Both the position numbers and the translations under genes were made by a program. Positions 52,252 to 60,621 of a DNA stretch of 64,000 nucleotides are shown in pieces (the stretch's first letter is position 1; each line of letters begins with the position of its first letter). The notes under the pieces are model-generated. The model was not told the DNA's origin. It made no database searches and worked only from the letters and a program-made list of their open reading frames with translations. The stretch lies in contig CAUWLL010000008.1 in NCBI GenBank assembly GCA_963559605.1, positions 16,865 through 80,864 on the forward strand, given 5' to 3'. The DNA is from Dorea_D sp963559605. Its GTDB lineage: Bacteria > Bacillota > Clostridia > Lachnospirales > Lachnospiraceae.

Positions 52252-53033
52252 TATCTGTACGCTCCTTTCAGAAGTGTCAGCAGCCCTCTTTTTGCCAGAA
52301 CCTTTGCCAGATGCTCTCTGTACTCGGCGCTGCCACGCATATTAGAGGAAAAACGGATAGTTTCCGCTGCTTTTCCCGCAACTGCCTCCGCATTTTCTTC
52401 TGTCACATTTTCCTCCGATACAAAAAGCTCCGCTTTCATCGGTCTCGCCCCCAGAGAAATATATGTCTTTCCCTCTTTTACCGCCACAGCACAGGCTAGG
52501 ATCGGAAAGTCCGTACTGCTCATGCGTTCAGACAAATAAACTGTCTTTCGCCCGTCTTTCTTAATAATAAGCCGGACTAAAATGTCACGGTCTCTTTCCA
52601 TATTTATAAATTCATTCAAGGGGACAATGCCTCCCTTATATAATTCCACATAGGTATCCATGGCAAGAAAACAGGTAAGCACATCGGAAAAGCCGAACCT
52701 TCCAAAGATACTTCCGCCCACTGTCGCCTGTCCCCGGAACTGCCTGCCCACAATGTGGCGCACACACTCCCTCGGCGCCCGGTCAAAATAGAGATTTAGC
52801 CCATCGTGGAGTTCCAGCTGACGCAGCGTACACATACAGCCGATTTTAAATTCTTCCTCCGTCTCCTCGATCGTATCGAGACCAAGCTCTGACAGATCGA
52901 TGGCAGTCTGCATACGTCCTTTGCTCATACGCAGCCACATCATACCGCCGACAATACGATTGGCCTTCTTTTGGTTCAGTTCGTAGGCTTCCTCCAGAGA
53001 TTTTACTTTGACATAATTGTTAATGGTAATCAA
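52251..53033 (-). CDS. xdhB: Xanthine/purine dehydrogenase FAD subunit
   Basis: A 260-residue FAD-binding subunit. It has the IVGGMMWLRM flavin loop, a VGRQFRGQATVGGSIFGRFG motif for the second FAD contact and a CO-dehydrogenase-type C-terminal domain. It hands electrons to NAD or another acceptor. It starts with TTG at 53033 behind GAGG and is the first gene of the long molybdenum operon. It is shorter than the usual 280-300 residues. Confidence 0.9.
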   Translation of the reverse strand: MITINNYVKVKSLEEAYELNQKKANRIVGGMMWLRMSKGRMQTAIDLSELGLDTIEETEEEFKIGCMCTLRQLELHDGLNLYFDRAPRECVRHIVGRQFRGQATVGGSIFGRFGFSDVLTCFLAMDTYVELYKGGIVPLNEFINMERDRDILVRLIIKKDGRKTVYLSERMSSTDFPILACAVAVKEGKTYISLGARPMKAELFVSEENVTEENAEAVAGKAAETIRFSSNMRGSAEYREHLAKVLAKRGLLTLLKGAYR

Positions 53034-53108
53034 TTTGTCCTCCTCTTTTATCGCATATGTTTATGCTTTTGTATTTTATGTTTTTATTTTCAAGCTAAAA
53101 TGAATCTG

Positions 53109-53150
53109 TACTACAAAATGTAGTATATCATATTTTTAAATCTTTGACAG
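53109..53150 (-). promoter_or_regulatory. Promoter and operator-like inverted repeat of the molybdenum hydroxylase operon
   Basis: On the minus strand CTGTCA (53145-53150) is 17 bp from TATACT (53122-53127). An inverted repeat, TACTACA and TGTAGTA with a 3-base centre, lies at 53109-53125 over the -10 edge and start site, a position suited to a repressor. The leader to 53033 is AT-rich and holds no gene. Confidence 0.55.
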
Positions 53151-53204
53151 CCTCTTGACCTATTTTGTTGAAGTAGCAGGTCTTAAATACATGAGCATAT
53201 ATAA

Positions 53205-53291
53205 TTTTTGTCCGTTTTTCCAACATAAATTCTATGCTTTTTGTCCGCTTTTCCAACATAAAATCTATATTTTTGTCCGCTTTTCCATAAT
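53205..53291. repeat. Three tandem direct repeats of 32-33 bp
   Basis: Three copies of a unit beginning TTTTTGTCCGCTTTTCCAAC follow each other, with G positions 33 and then 32 bp apart; the third copy is partial. They lie upstream of the hydroxylase promoter and after the permease terminator. A 78-codon frame crosses them on the minus strand (53128-53364), but the 32-bp step shifts the frame between copies, so this is not a coding repeat. Confidence 0.8.
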
Positions 53292-53382
53292 GCATTTGTG
53301 CAGATGACATTGAATAAGGGACATTTCTCTTATCACCGGAATTCATATTTATCAAATTTTTCAATAATAGAATATAATCGAA

Positions 53383-53425
53383 AAAAGACAGCCGGAAATC
53401 ACTTTCCGTATGCTGTCTTTCTACA
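53383..53425 (-). terminator. Terminator after the xanthine/uracil permease gene
   Basis: On the minus strand AAAGACAGC and GCTGTCTTT, extended by CGGAAA and TTTCCG around GTGA, form a long stem followed by TTTTTCG. It lies about 50 bases after the permease stop. Confidence 0.88.
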
Positions 53426-53473
53426 ATTCTAAATTCATCTAAAGAAATTATACCGGATACGCCTGTCCTAATT

Positions 53474-54877
53474 CTAGGCTTCTTCCACTTTCTCTTTCGG
53501 AAGCACCATATTCAGCACGATCGCAACCAATGCCGCAGGAACAATTCCAGAACCGCCGAAGATCAACTGGATCTGCTCCGGCATATGCTGCAGGATCGTT
53601 GCATTTGCTCCAAGTCCGTATCCAAGACCGAGAGCTACAGAAAGGATGGTTACGCTTCTTCCTGTCAACGGATTCTTCGTTACAAGCTGCACACCGCTGA
53701 CAACGATAGAGGAGAACATCATGACAGCCGCGCCGCCAAGCACACTGTCCGGCATAATAGACAGGATTGCCGCCAATTTGGGGAACAGACCACAGGCAAT
53801 AAGAAAACCGCCGCCAATCGCAATCGCGAATTTATTTACAACCTTTGTCATTGTAATAAGTCCTACATTCTGACTGAAAGAGGTGTTTGGAAGCACACCG
53901 AAACAAGACGCCAGCGCAGAGCCGACACCGTCACAGATGACGCCGCCTGCAAGCTCAGAATCTGTTGCTTCTCTACCAAGCCCACCTTCTGTAATACCGG
54001 AAATATCACCGACGGTTTCTACCGCCGTTACGACAAACATGATCATGATCGGAACGATCGCTCTTACGTCAAACTTGATTCCTACCGGCATAAACTCCGG
54101 AATCGCGAACCAGCTTGCATCTTTTACCTGCTGCCAGTCAAGCACCCATGACTTTGTTGCAGTCACCGTCTCTCCTGCCGCGTCCACATATTCAAATGTG
54201 GTAGGAAGTATCTGCGCCATAATCGTTACCAGAATATATCCCACGATAATTCCGATAAAAATAGACGCATAGCTTGTGATTCCTTTTGTTCCGTGTTTTA
54301 AAGCTACGATAACGACTAATACGACAAATCCGACAAATAAATTCTCTAAAGAGCCAAAATCCCCGTTATTTGCGCCGCCTCCGAAAGAGCCGACTCCGAC
54401 TGAGATCAGAGAAAGTCCGATAGACAATACAACGGTTCCTGTTACGATTGCCGGAAAGAATCTGCGCAGTGGTTTTAACAGAAAGCCTAAAACCGTTTCA
54501 AATAATCCCCCCAGCAACGACGCGCCCATAATCGCGCCATATGCGTAAGTACCGCCGCCAAGTCCCACTGCCACACTGTTGCATACACCGATAAAACCGG
54601 AACTGGTTCCCATAACAATCGGAAGCCTGGCTCCAACCGGTCCGATCGCAAAAATCTGAATCAATGTCACCACTCCGGCAATCAGCATTGCGTTCTGAAG
54701 CAGTGTAACAAGAAGTGCCGAGTCGTTAATGGCGCATGCGCTCCCGCCCGTAATCAGAATCAGCGGCGTAAGGTTGCCCACAAACATAGCAAGTACATGC
54801 TGTAATCCAAGAGGAACAGCCTGTTTGAGCGGAAGTCTTCCTTCCAGATCATAAGGGGTCGTATACTGTTTTTCCAT
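53474..54877 (-). CDS. Xanthine/uracil permease (NCS2 family)
   Basis: A 467-residue transporter with about 12-14 membrane helices. The NCS2 signature is seen in LPNTSFSQNVGLITMTKVVN (Q-N-x-G), with GTSSGFIGVCNSVAVGLGGG early and SIMPDSVLGGAAVMMF later. It imports a purine (xanthine, uric acid) or uracil with protons. Its position before the purine hydroxylase operon favours a purine. It has its own consensus promoter and terminator. Confidence 0.92.
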   Translation of the reverse strand: MEKQYTTPYDLEGRLPLKQAVPLGLQHVLAMFVGNLTPLILITGGSACAINDSALLVTLLQNAMLIAGVVTLIQIFAIGPVGARLPIVMGTSSGFIGVCNSVAVGLGGGTYAYGAIMGASLLGGLFETVLGFLLKPLRRFFPAIVTGTVVLSIGLSLISVGVGSFGGGANNGDFGSLENLFVGFVVLVVIVALKHGTKGITSYASIFIGIIVGYILVTIMAQILPTTFEYVDAAGETVTATKSWVLDWQQVKDASWFAIPEFMPVGIKFDVRAIVPIMIMFVVTAVETVGDISGITEGGLGREATDSELAGGVICDGVGSALASCFGVLPNTSFSQNVGLITMTKVVNKFAIAIGGGFLIACGLFPKLAAILSIMPDSVLGGAAVMMFSSIVVSGVQLVTKNPLTGRSVTILSVALGLGYGLGANATILQHMPEQIQLIFGGSGIVPAALVAIVLNMVLPKEKVEEA

Positions 54878-54922
54878 TTTATTTACTCTCTTTTCCTTTG
54901 TTTTTGCTCTTAAGTAGGCACA

Positions 54923-54951
54923 ATTATAACAAGGCAGGCATACTGTGTCAA
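54923..54951 (-). promoter_or_regulatory. Consensus promoter of the xanthine/uracil permease gene
   Basis: On the minus strand TTGACA (54946-54951) and TATAAT (54923-54928) match consensus exactly with a 17-bp spacer, 46 bases before the start. No purine riboswitch can be recognised around it. Confidence 0.9.
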
Positions 54952-55021
54952 TTTCTCCGGTTATGATAAATTTTAATAGGTATTTATAAGCAGATGTCCG
55001 GCTATATGCTTTAACCTATAC

Positions 55022-55050
55022 TTGAATTGCATACCGTAAAAATATATAAT
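55022..55050 (+). promoter_or_regulatory. Promoter of the secreted PPC/FN3 protein gene
   Basis: TTGAAT (55022-55027) and TATAAT (55045-55050) are 17 bp apart in a very AT-rich region, about 100 bases before the start at 55152. Confidence 0.7.
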
Positions 55051-55151
55051 ATTATTATAAAAATTTTATGATTTTATAAAACTTTTTTGTATGTGTACTT
55101 ATCTAAACCATATACAACATTTCTAAATGAAAACAGGAGAGGAGATAGAAC

Positions 55152-56648
55152 ATGAAAAAAAGAATTTTATCAACTACCATCATTGCTGTTATGGCGCTCA
55201 ACGTAGCTTTGCAGCCTATAACCGCAAACGCTGAAGAAAAGGAAAACAATAAAATCTTGGAAGCATCCATGATCGAAACCGGAAAAACAGAAACAGCCAC
55301 TCAAAAAACGCCCCGGGCTGTTACACAAAAGAATACAGAAATTGTATTCGGGAAGAAATATAGTGGTTATATTTCAACAAACAGCAGCGGAGACACCTAT
55401 ACATTCACATTACCGTCTTCCGGCAGAATTACATTGACCGCTTCTTCTGCTATTGAAGATACTCATTATGTAATCGGAAATTCTTCTACAGAAAAAATAT
55501 GGGAAGAACATGCCCATCGAAATCCTTCCGGTCAGGGTAATACCCAAAAATATGTCGACCTTACCAAGGGAACTTATCGCCTCTGTATCTCTTCTTGGAT
55601 GAACGAATACATGGAAGGTCAATATGAATTTACCTTGAATTTTTCCGCTTCAAATGAAAGTTTTGTTGAAACAGGAAATGGAACAAATAACGAATTTACC
55701 AATAGTAATGCCATTTCGTTAAATAAAAGTTATAAAGGACATATTGCAAAGAATGATAACAAAGACTTTTATAAATTCACTTTATCATCCTCTGCTAACG
55801 TTACCTTTACCGCTTCGGCTGATCTGGAAAGGATACAGTATACCCTTTACAACTCATCCAAACAAAAGCTTTTCTTTATCGATCAATTTTGGGACCCCGG
55901 TACAAAATTGGTAAAAACCAGTAAAAATATCAACTTAAATAAAGGCACTTATTATTTACTCGCAAGTTCCGAGTATACCGATTACTATACCGGAAACTAT
56001 ACTTTTAAATTAACAGACCATACACACAGTTATAAAACAACCGTTTCCAAAGCTACACCGTCCCGAAACGGCAAGATTGTAAAGAAATGTTCCTGTGGTG
56101 CTACCGGTAGTACATCCACTATCTATGCACCAAAGACAATGTCTCTTTCCACCACAAAATATACATATGCCGGCAAAGTTCGAAAACCATCTGTCAGGAT
56201 CAAAGACAGTAAGGGGAAAACCATTCCTTCTTCCAACTACAAAGTCAGCTACTCAAGCGGACGCAAATATGTCGGACGCTATACTGTAAAAGTAACTTTC
56301 AAAGGCAATTACTCCGGTACGATGTATAAAAAATTTGACATTGTACCAAAAGGAACCAGCCTCTCTAAAGTAAGCAAAGGAAGAAAAAGCTTTACCGTAA
56401 AGTGGAAGAAAAATCGCAGCCAGACAAGCGGCTATCAGATTCAGTACTCTTCTTCCCGTAATTTTAAAAAGAGCGCTAAAACTGTAACGATTAAAAGCAA
56501 CAAATCAACAATTAAAAAAAACACTAGATTAAAAGCAAAAAAGAAATATTATGTCAGAGTACGAACCTATAAAAATACGAAAAGCAGTGGAAAAACTGTA
56601 AAACTTTATTCCGGATGGTCAAAAGCTAAGTCTGTAAAAACAAGATAA
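55152..56648 (+). CDS. Secreted protein with PPC-like, Ig-like and fibronectin III-like domains
   Basis: A 498-residue exported protein. A signal peptide (TTIIAVMALNVALQPITANA) is followed by two PPC-like beta domains (about residues 58-165 and 178-290; GKKYSGYISTNSSGDTYTFT and NKSYKGHIAKNDNKDFYKFT). A CxC-containing strand, an Ig-like unit (STTKYTYAGKVRKPSVRIKD) and a C-terminal fibronectin type III-like domain rich in Lys and Tyr come next. No catalytic motif or cell-wall anchor is visible. It is probably a surface or matrix-binding protein; substrate unknown. GGAGAGGAG precedes the start. Confidence 0.8.
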   Translation: MKKRILSTTIIAVMALNVALQPITANAEEKENNKILEASMIETGKTETATQKTPRAVTQKNTEIVFGKKYSGYISTNSSGDTYTFTLPSSGRITLTASSAIEDTHYVIGNSSTEKIWEEHAHRNPSGQGNTQKYVDLTKGTYRLCISSWMNEYMEGQYEFTLNFSASNESFVETGNGTNNEFTNSNAISLNKSYKGHIAKNDNKDFYKFTLSSSANVTFTASADLERIQYTLYNSSKQKLFFIDQFWDPGTKLVKTSKNINLNKGTYYLLASSEYTDYYTGNYTFKLTDHTHSYKTTVSKATPSRNGKIVKKCSCGATGSTSTIYAPKTMSLSTTKYTYAGKVRKPSVRIKDSKGKTIPSSNYKVSYSSGRKYVGRYTVKVTFKGNYSGTMYKKFDIVPKGTSLSKVSKGRKSFTVKWKKNRSQTSGYQIQYSSSRNFKKSAKTVTIKSNKSTIKKNTRLKAKKKYYVRVRTYKNTKSSGKTVKLYSGWSKAKSVKTR

Positions 56649-56685
56649 GCTTATTCCGAATAACTTGGAATGGAGGGTAAAACAT

Positions 56686-58122
56686 ATGAAGAAATTATTA
56701 AAACAGGCAACTACGGTTTGTCTCATCTTATCCGTAGTCGCCACTATGACACTGACAATTCCTATCAATACGGAAGCTGCACGTCCTAAGCCATCTGTAT
56801 CGGGAAGCCGCACCATTACAAAAGGAAAAAGCGCTCAGTTCTCTGTCAAATACAAGGGCAAAAAAGTATCTGCGAAATCCTGTAAATGGTATTCTACAAA
56901 AAAGAGCGTTGCCAAGGTCAGCAAAACCGGACGGGTATACGCAAAAAAAGCTGGCACTACCTATATCTATGTAAAGTATAAAGGCAGAAAATCTGCGAAA
57001 AGAAAAGTGACGGTAAAGAATCCGGTCATTCGTCCGTCAGTATCCGGAAGCAGCTCCATCATAAGAGGAAAGAACGCTCAGTTCTCTGTCAAATACAAAG
57101 GCAAAAAGGTATCTGCGAAATCTTGTAAATGGTATTCTACAAAGAAAAACGTTGCCACTGTCGGTAAAACCGGACGGGTATACGCAAAAAAAGCTGGCAC
57201 TACCTATATCTATGTTAAATATAAAGGAAAAACATCTCCTAAACGAAAAGTGATTGTTAAGAATCCACCGGCGCCCGCTAAACCGTCAAAACCAGTTCCT
57301 CCGGCTGCGCCACAGCGTCCGGTACCTCCGCAGAATCCGGCGCCACCTGTACAGCCGGAAAAGCCGAAATACACTTATAAGGTTTCACTTCTCAATCCGT
57401 ATAAAGAAATATATACAGACAATACCTCGGCTATGGCTGTCATTTTCATCAAAACAAATAATCCTGACGGCGATTCTATAGACGTACACGGCGACTATAA
57501 AATTATAGGCGGTGCAACAGGCTTTGATGACTTGAAAGGCACATACGGAGGTGGAAATCTGTGGAAAGTGGACGGTGGATATGTCTACTGCTTCAACCGG
57601 ACAACTCCGGGCACTATACAGATAAAAATCAGAGAAATCAAAGACGGATGTATTGACAAATATTTTTATTCAGATAAAAATATGAAATATGCCTACGAAA
57701 CAGGCGCGTCTCTTTCCGTAACCTTTCACGACTACGAACAGAGCAAAGCAAATTGGGTACAAAGTCTTATTAACAAATATACAACCAGCGGAATGTCAGC
57801 AGAAGATAAATTCTATGCAATCGCTGAAAATGCTTTTACAGACTTCAAATACCCACCCAGCTACAACGGGAAAAGAGTGACGTTATTAAGCGAATATGGT
57901 ACTATTTGGCAGAAAAAACGACTTCATTCCGCATCTGCTCCGGAACTTCTGGTGTACATTGGCAAGCAAGTGGGCTACCCTGTAAAAATGATTACTTATG
58001 ATACAAGCGATCCCCTTCACGCTTATGTTAAAACCCCAGACGGTAATCATATTACTATATGTCCCCAGCCGGAAACCGGTATTTTAGATAAGATCGTACC
58101 TTTTGATTTATCAAAATATTAA
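56686..58122 (+). CDS. Secreted protein with two Ig-like repeats and a transglutaminase-like domain
   Basis: A 478-residue exported protein starting at 56686 behind GGAGGG. After a signal peptide come two 81-residue bacterial Ig-like repeats (about residues 36-197), a Pro-rich linker (APAKPSKPVPPAAP) and a C-terminal domain. The end of that domain (SASAPELLVYIGKQVGYPVK, then DPLHAYVKTPDG) aligns by eye with the transglutaminase-like core encoded at 62128, where GNCYRYASAFAYIARVIGYD carries Cys. Here the aligned residue is Ser, so the domain may be inactive or use Ser. Probable cell-surface role. Confidence 0.75.
   Translation: MKKLLKQATTVCLILSVVATMTLTIPINTEAARPKPSVSGSRTITKGKSAQFSVKYKGKKVSAKSCKWYSTKKSVAKVSKTGRVYAKKAGTTYIYVKYKGRKSAKRKVTVKNPVIRPSVSGSSSIIRGKNAQFSVKYKGKKVSAKSCKWYSTKKNVATVGKTGRVYAKKAGTTYIYVKYKGKTSPKRKVIVKNPPAPAKPSKPVPPAAPQRPVPPQNPAPPVQPEKPKYTYKVSLLNPYKEIYTDNTSAMAVIFIKTNNPDGDSIDVHGDYKIIGGATGFDDLKGTYGGGNLWKVDGGYVYCFNRTTPGTIQIKIREIKDGCIDKYFYSDKNMKYAYETGASLSVTFHDYEQSKANWVQSLINKYTTSGMSAEDKFYAIAENAFTDFKYPPSYNGKRVTLLSEYGTIWQKKRLHSASAPELLVYIGKQVGYPVKMITYDTSDPLHAYVKTPDGNHITICPQPETGILDKIVPFDLSKY
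56791..57276 (+). repeat. Two tandem 243-bp repeats coding for Ig-like domains
   Basis: Copies at 56791-57033 and 57034-57276 encode 81 residues each. Long stretches are nearly identical at the DNA level, for example the parts encoding SAQFSVKYKGKKVSAKSCKW and GRVYAKKAGTTYIYVKYKG, while the first 30 bp differ, pointing to recent duplication or gene conversion. Confidence 0.9.
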
Positions 58123-58150
58123 TCACATCTTCCTGAAAGTTCAAAAACAG

Positions 58151-58196
58151 CGGGCAACGGCTTCTCAACCAAGAGAGCGCCGTTGCCCGTTTTTTT
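58151..58196. terminator. Terminator between convergent secreted-protein genes
   Basis: CGGGCAACGGC (58151-58161) and GCCGTTGCCCG (58179-58189) form an 11-bp GC-rich stem followed by seven T on the plus strand. The A-rich left flank would also give a short T run for the minus-strand gene. Confidence 0.93.
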
Positions 58197-59172
58197 AGAA
58201 ATCCTGATATTTTATCTTTCCGTTTGCATATTTGATAATATAATATCCGTGTCCTGAACCGTCACAATCATATACCTTCTGCTTCGATACGATAGCATTT
58301 CCGCCGCTGCCCTTATTTGGCTGCGGTCGTGATTTCGTTCCCTGTGTAACGATCTGAGCTACCGGTTTTACAAGGACTTCTTCTTTTATGACCTTGCGGC
58401 TTTCTTCTTTTCCATCCACATAGGTCACACGATAAGTAACTTTTTTCTTCCCATTCTTTCCTGCTCTTGTCACCTTGCTTGTACCGGTATACATAGCCGA
58501 TGACTTTTTGGTCTCAACACTGTACGCAATAGACTGGGTTTCTGTTTTTTCCTTAGAAGTAACGCGTTTAACTATGACCTTACTTCCTTCTTTGATCTTT
58601 TTCGATGGCTTAGGCGACACACGATCCTTCTTTCCTACTCTGATTCCCTGTTCCGCAAGAAGCTCTCCTACGGTCTTAGCCGGTGTGATCACTTTTTCCT
58701 TCTCTCCGTCAGCTTTCAGCGTAACTGCTACTCTTCGTATGATCGAAACATCCATTCCATCCACAAGGTAGGCTTCCGGTGAATGATTCATATAATCATG
58801 TTTTCCCAGTTTGATTCCCGTTTGATCGAGCGCTTCGCCTACGGTCGCTCCGGTCATCGTCACTTTCGTATTCTTTCCGTCATCACTCACCTGAACCTCT
58901 GCATGCCGGGATATTTGGATCTTTGCATTGTCTGCATCAATGACTGCATCCAACTTCGGCGTAACCACATCCTTTTTCCCAAGTACAATCTCTGCTTCAT
59001 CCAGAACCTTCTGTACCGTCTTCCCTTCGGTTGCTTTCATCCGGGTTTCGACATATTGATCTAATATCTTTACATCAATCTGTTTCCCTGCCCCACATGC
59101 AGATACAAAAAGTACACAGGAGATAACCGTAACAAAAAGAACGCTCATCTTTATCATCCATGCTTTCTTCAT
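58195..59172 (-). CDS. Exported DUF348/G5-domain protein
   Basis: A 325-residue protein with an N-terminal hydrophobic signal (MSVLFVTVISCVLFVSACGA; possible lipoprotein Cys), three DUF348-like units (TVQKVLDEAEIVLGKKD, TVGEALDQTGIKLGKHD, TVGELLAEQGIRVGKKD) and a G5 domain (KTETQSIAYSVETKKSSAMY onwards). This is the layout of YabE/Rpf-type wall proteins but without their terminal 3D hydrolase domain. Its tail is short and Lys/Tyr-rich. GGAGG lies before the ATG at 59172, two bases after the DHHW gene stop, so the two are co-expressed. Confidence 0.85.
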   Translation of the reverse strand: MKKAWMIKMSVLFVTVISCVLFVSACGAGKQIDVKILDQYVETRMKATEGKTVQKVLDEAEIVLGKKDVVTPKLDAVIDADNAKIQISRHAEVQVSDDGKNTKVTMTGATVGEALDQTGIKLGKHDYMNHSPEAYLVDGMDVSIIRRVAVTLKADGEKEKVITPAKTVGELLAEQGIRVGKKDRVSPKPSKKIKEGSKVIVKRVTSKEKTETQSIAYSVETKKSSAMYTGTSKVTRAGKNGKKKVTYRVTYVDGKEESRKVIKEEVLVKPVAQIVTQGTKSRPQPNKGSGGNAIVSKQKVYDCDGSGHGYYIIKYANGKIKYQDF

Positions 59173-59174
59173 CC

Positions 59175-60605
59175 TTACTGCTCCTCCATTTCCGCATCTT
59201 CCAACTTCATGTTCCGGCTTGCTGCACGCAGCCATTTCCCGTCCTCTTCGACCAGAATTTCAATATCCGCACTCTCGCCTGCGACCAATTCATTCGGAAG
59301 GTATAGGCAATACCCATCGTCTGTTATCTCATCAGAAATTGTAAATGCCTCATAAGTAGCTGCTGCACCTCCGGCTTTCACTGTCACGTATACTCTTCCG
59401 GCATTTTTTATCGTTTCATTATCAATCACACCATGAATCTTCCGATAATTTATATCTGCTTCTGCCGTGTCCAAAGATACAGTTGTTTTTGTCTCTATAT
59501 TTTCTGCTTTCGGAACTTCTGTGATCACCGGACCTGTCATGATCGGCGGTTCCTTTGCAAAGTCCCCCACATTACGTTCTACTTTTTCGATCACAACTGT
59601 ATCCGGCTTTTGTTCCTTCATATATCTTTCTATCGGGAACGGCAGCTCCTTTGTAAAACTTGCGTTCTTAAATTCTCCTGCCATAAACGGCAAAAGTGTA
59701 TTTCCGAAAGAATCTCTGAACATCAAAAGACTCTTTTTTTTCTTCGGATTTTCAGTTTGTATAAATGCATCCTCCACACTTTTCGTCGGAGTGATATACT
59801 GAAATTCCTGCTTTTTCTGATACTCATAATTCCATTCCGGTTCACCGCCCAACGGATAAATCATCTTATTAAGATCCCCAAGCTCGGTCTTGGTCCTTAC
59901 TGCTTTGGTTGTCTCATAAGTATCATGCTCATACCCCAAGCTGTCCATAATACGGTTATATGCCAGTGCCGCTCCCTTGTTGTTCCAGTGAGAATCTCGC
60001 TTTAGATACAAAACTTCTTTCTCACGCTCAAAGATCTCGAACAGATCACAGTACGCAATCTTCGCTTTTTCCAGTTCCGGCATGAGCGCGTCTATATTAC
60101 TTGTATCGTCAATTTTTTTATAATAATACGGCATCCCTTCCTCATATAGAGAATTTTTATTCGGAGCAACGGTCAGCAAAAATCTGCCTCCCTGAGAAGT
60201 CACATACTGCTGGATCAGAGATAAATTATTTGCCGCATTTTTAATTCCCTTTTCAGAAAGCGTATTTTTCCCCAGATAATCATCCATCGTTGAGGCATAA
60301 TAAAGCCATCCGTCTTTTCCCGTTACCACCGTATCCATATTAGATACTTGAAATACTTTGCTTTGGATCATAGAGTCAAGCGCAACTAGCTGTTGTCTGA
60401 ACGCAAAATGATCCTCGAAATAACTGCCTAATCCCGGGAAATAATTAGTATTAAAGCCGTCTTCATCCATGATCGGCGGAAGCTCGGCAAGCTTTTTGTT
60501 TTCTGTCGTCACTTCTGTTTTTGCTACTGTCATTCCTGCAAAAGGAAGAATGCATACCAAAAAGCATACAACAAGAAACGCAATACTTTCCTTTTTATGA
60601 TTCAT
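59175..60605 (-). CDS. DHHW-family protein (AlgJ/AlgX-like acetylation partner)
   Basis: A 476-residue exported or membrane-anchored protein. One N-terminal helix (IAFLVVCFLVCILPFAGM) is followed by a SGNH-hydrolase-like domain with the signature Asp-His in LKRDSHWNNKGAALAYNRIM and LLMFRDSFGNTLLPF. Such proteins act with MBOAT acyltransferases to move acetyl groups to extracellular polysaccharide. The ATG at 60605 follows GGAGG; the longer frame to 60686 overlaps the MBOAT gene. Confidence 0.88.
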   Translation of the reverse strand: MNHKKESIAFLVVCFLVCILPFAGMTVAKTEVTTENKKLAELPPIMDEDGFNTNYFPGLGSYFEDHFAFRQQLVALDSMIQSKVFQVSNMDTVVTGKDGWLYYASTMDDYLGKNTLSEKGIKNAANNLSLIQQYVTSQGGRFLLTVAPNKNSLYEEGMPYYYKKIDDTSNIDALMPELEKAKIAYCDLFEIFEREKEVLYLKRDSHWNNKGAALAYNRIMDSLGYEHDTYETTKAVRTKTELGDLNKMIYPLGGEPEWNYEYQKKQEFQYITPTKSVEDAFIQTENPKKKKSLLMFRDSFGNTLLPFMAGEFKNASFTKELPFPIERYMKEQKPDTVVIEKVERNVGDFAKEPPIMTGPVITEVPKAENIETKTTVSLDTAEADINYRKIHGVIDNETIKNAGRVYVTVKAGGAAATYEAFTISDEITDDGYCLYLPNELVAGESADIEILVEEDGKWLRAASRNMKLEDAEMEEQ

Positions 60606-60621
60606 TCCTAAAACCTCCGCA

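Noticed and set aside
53034..53108. Molybdenum cofactor riboswitch before the hydroxylase operon
   Set aside because: The leader is short and AT-rich with none of the conserved stems.
53205..53291. CRISPR array
   Set aside because: The copies abut each other without unique spacers and no cas gene is present.
53128..53364. 78-codon minus-strand frame over the tandem repeats
   Set aside because: Its protein repeats come from 32/33-bp DNA repeats that do not keep frame; there is no good ribosome binding site or recognisable domain, and it sits between a terminator and a promoter.
54878..55021. Purine riboswitch before the xanthine/uracil permease gene
   Set aside because: I searched the leader for the conserved junction words and loop pairs and found none; the promoter is only 46 bases from the start, too close for one.
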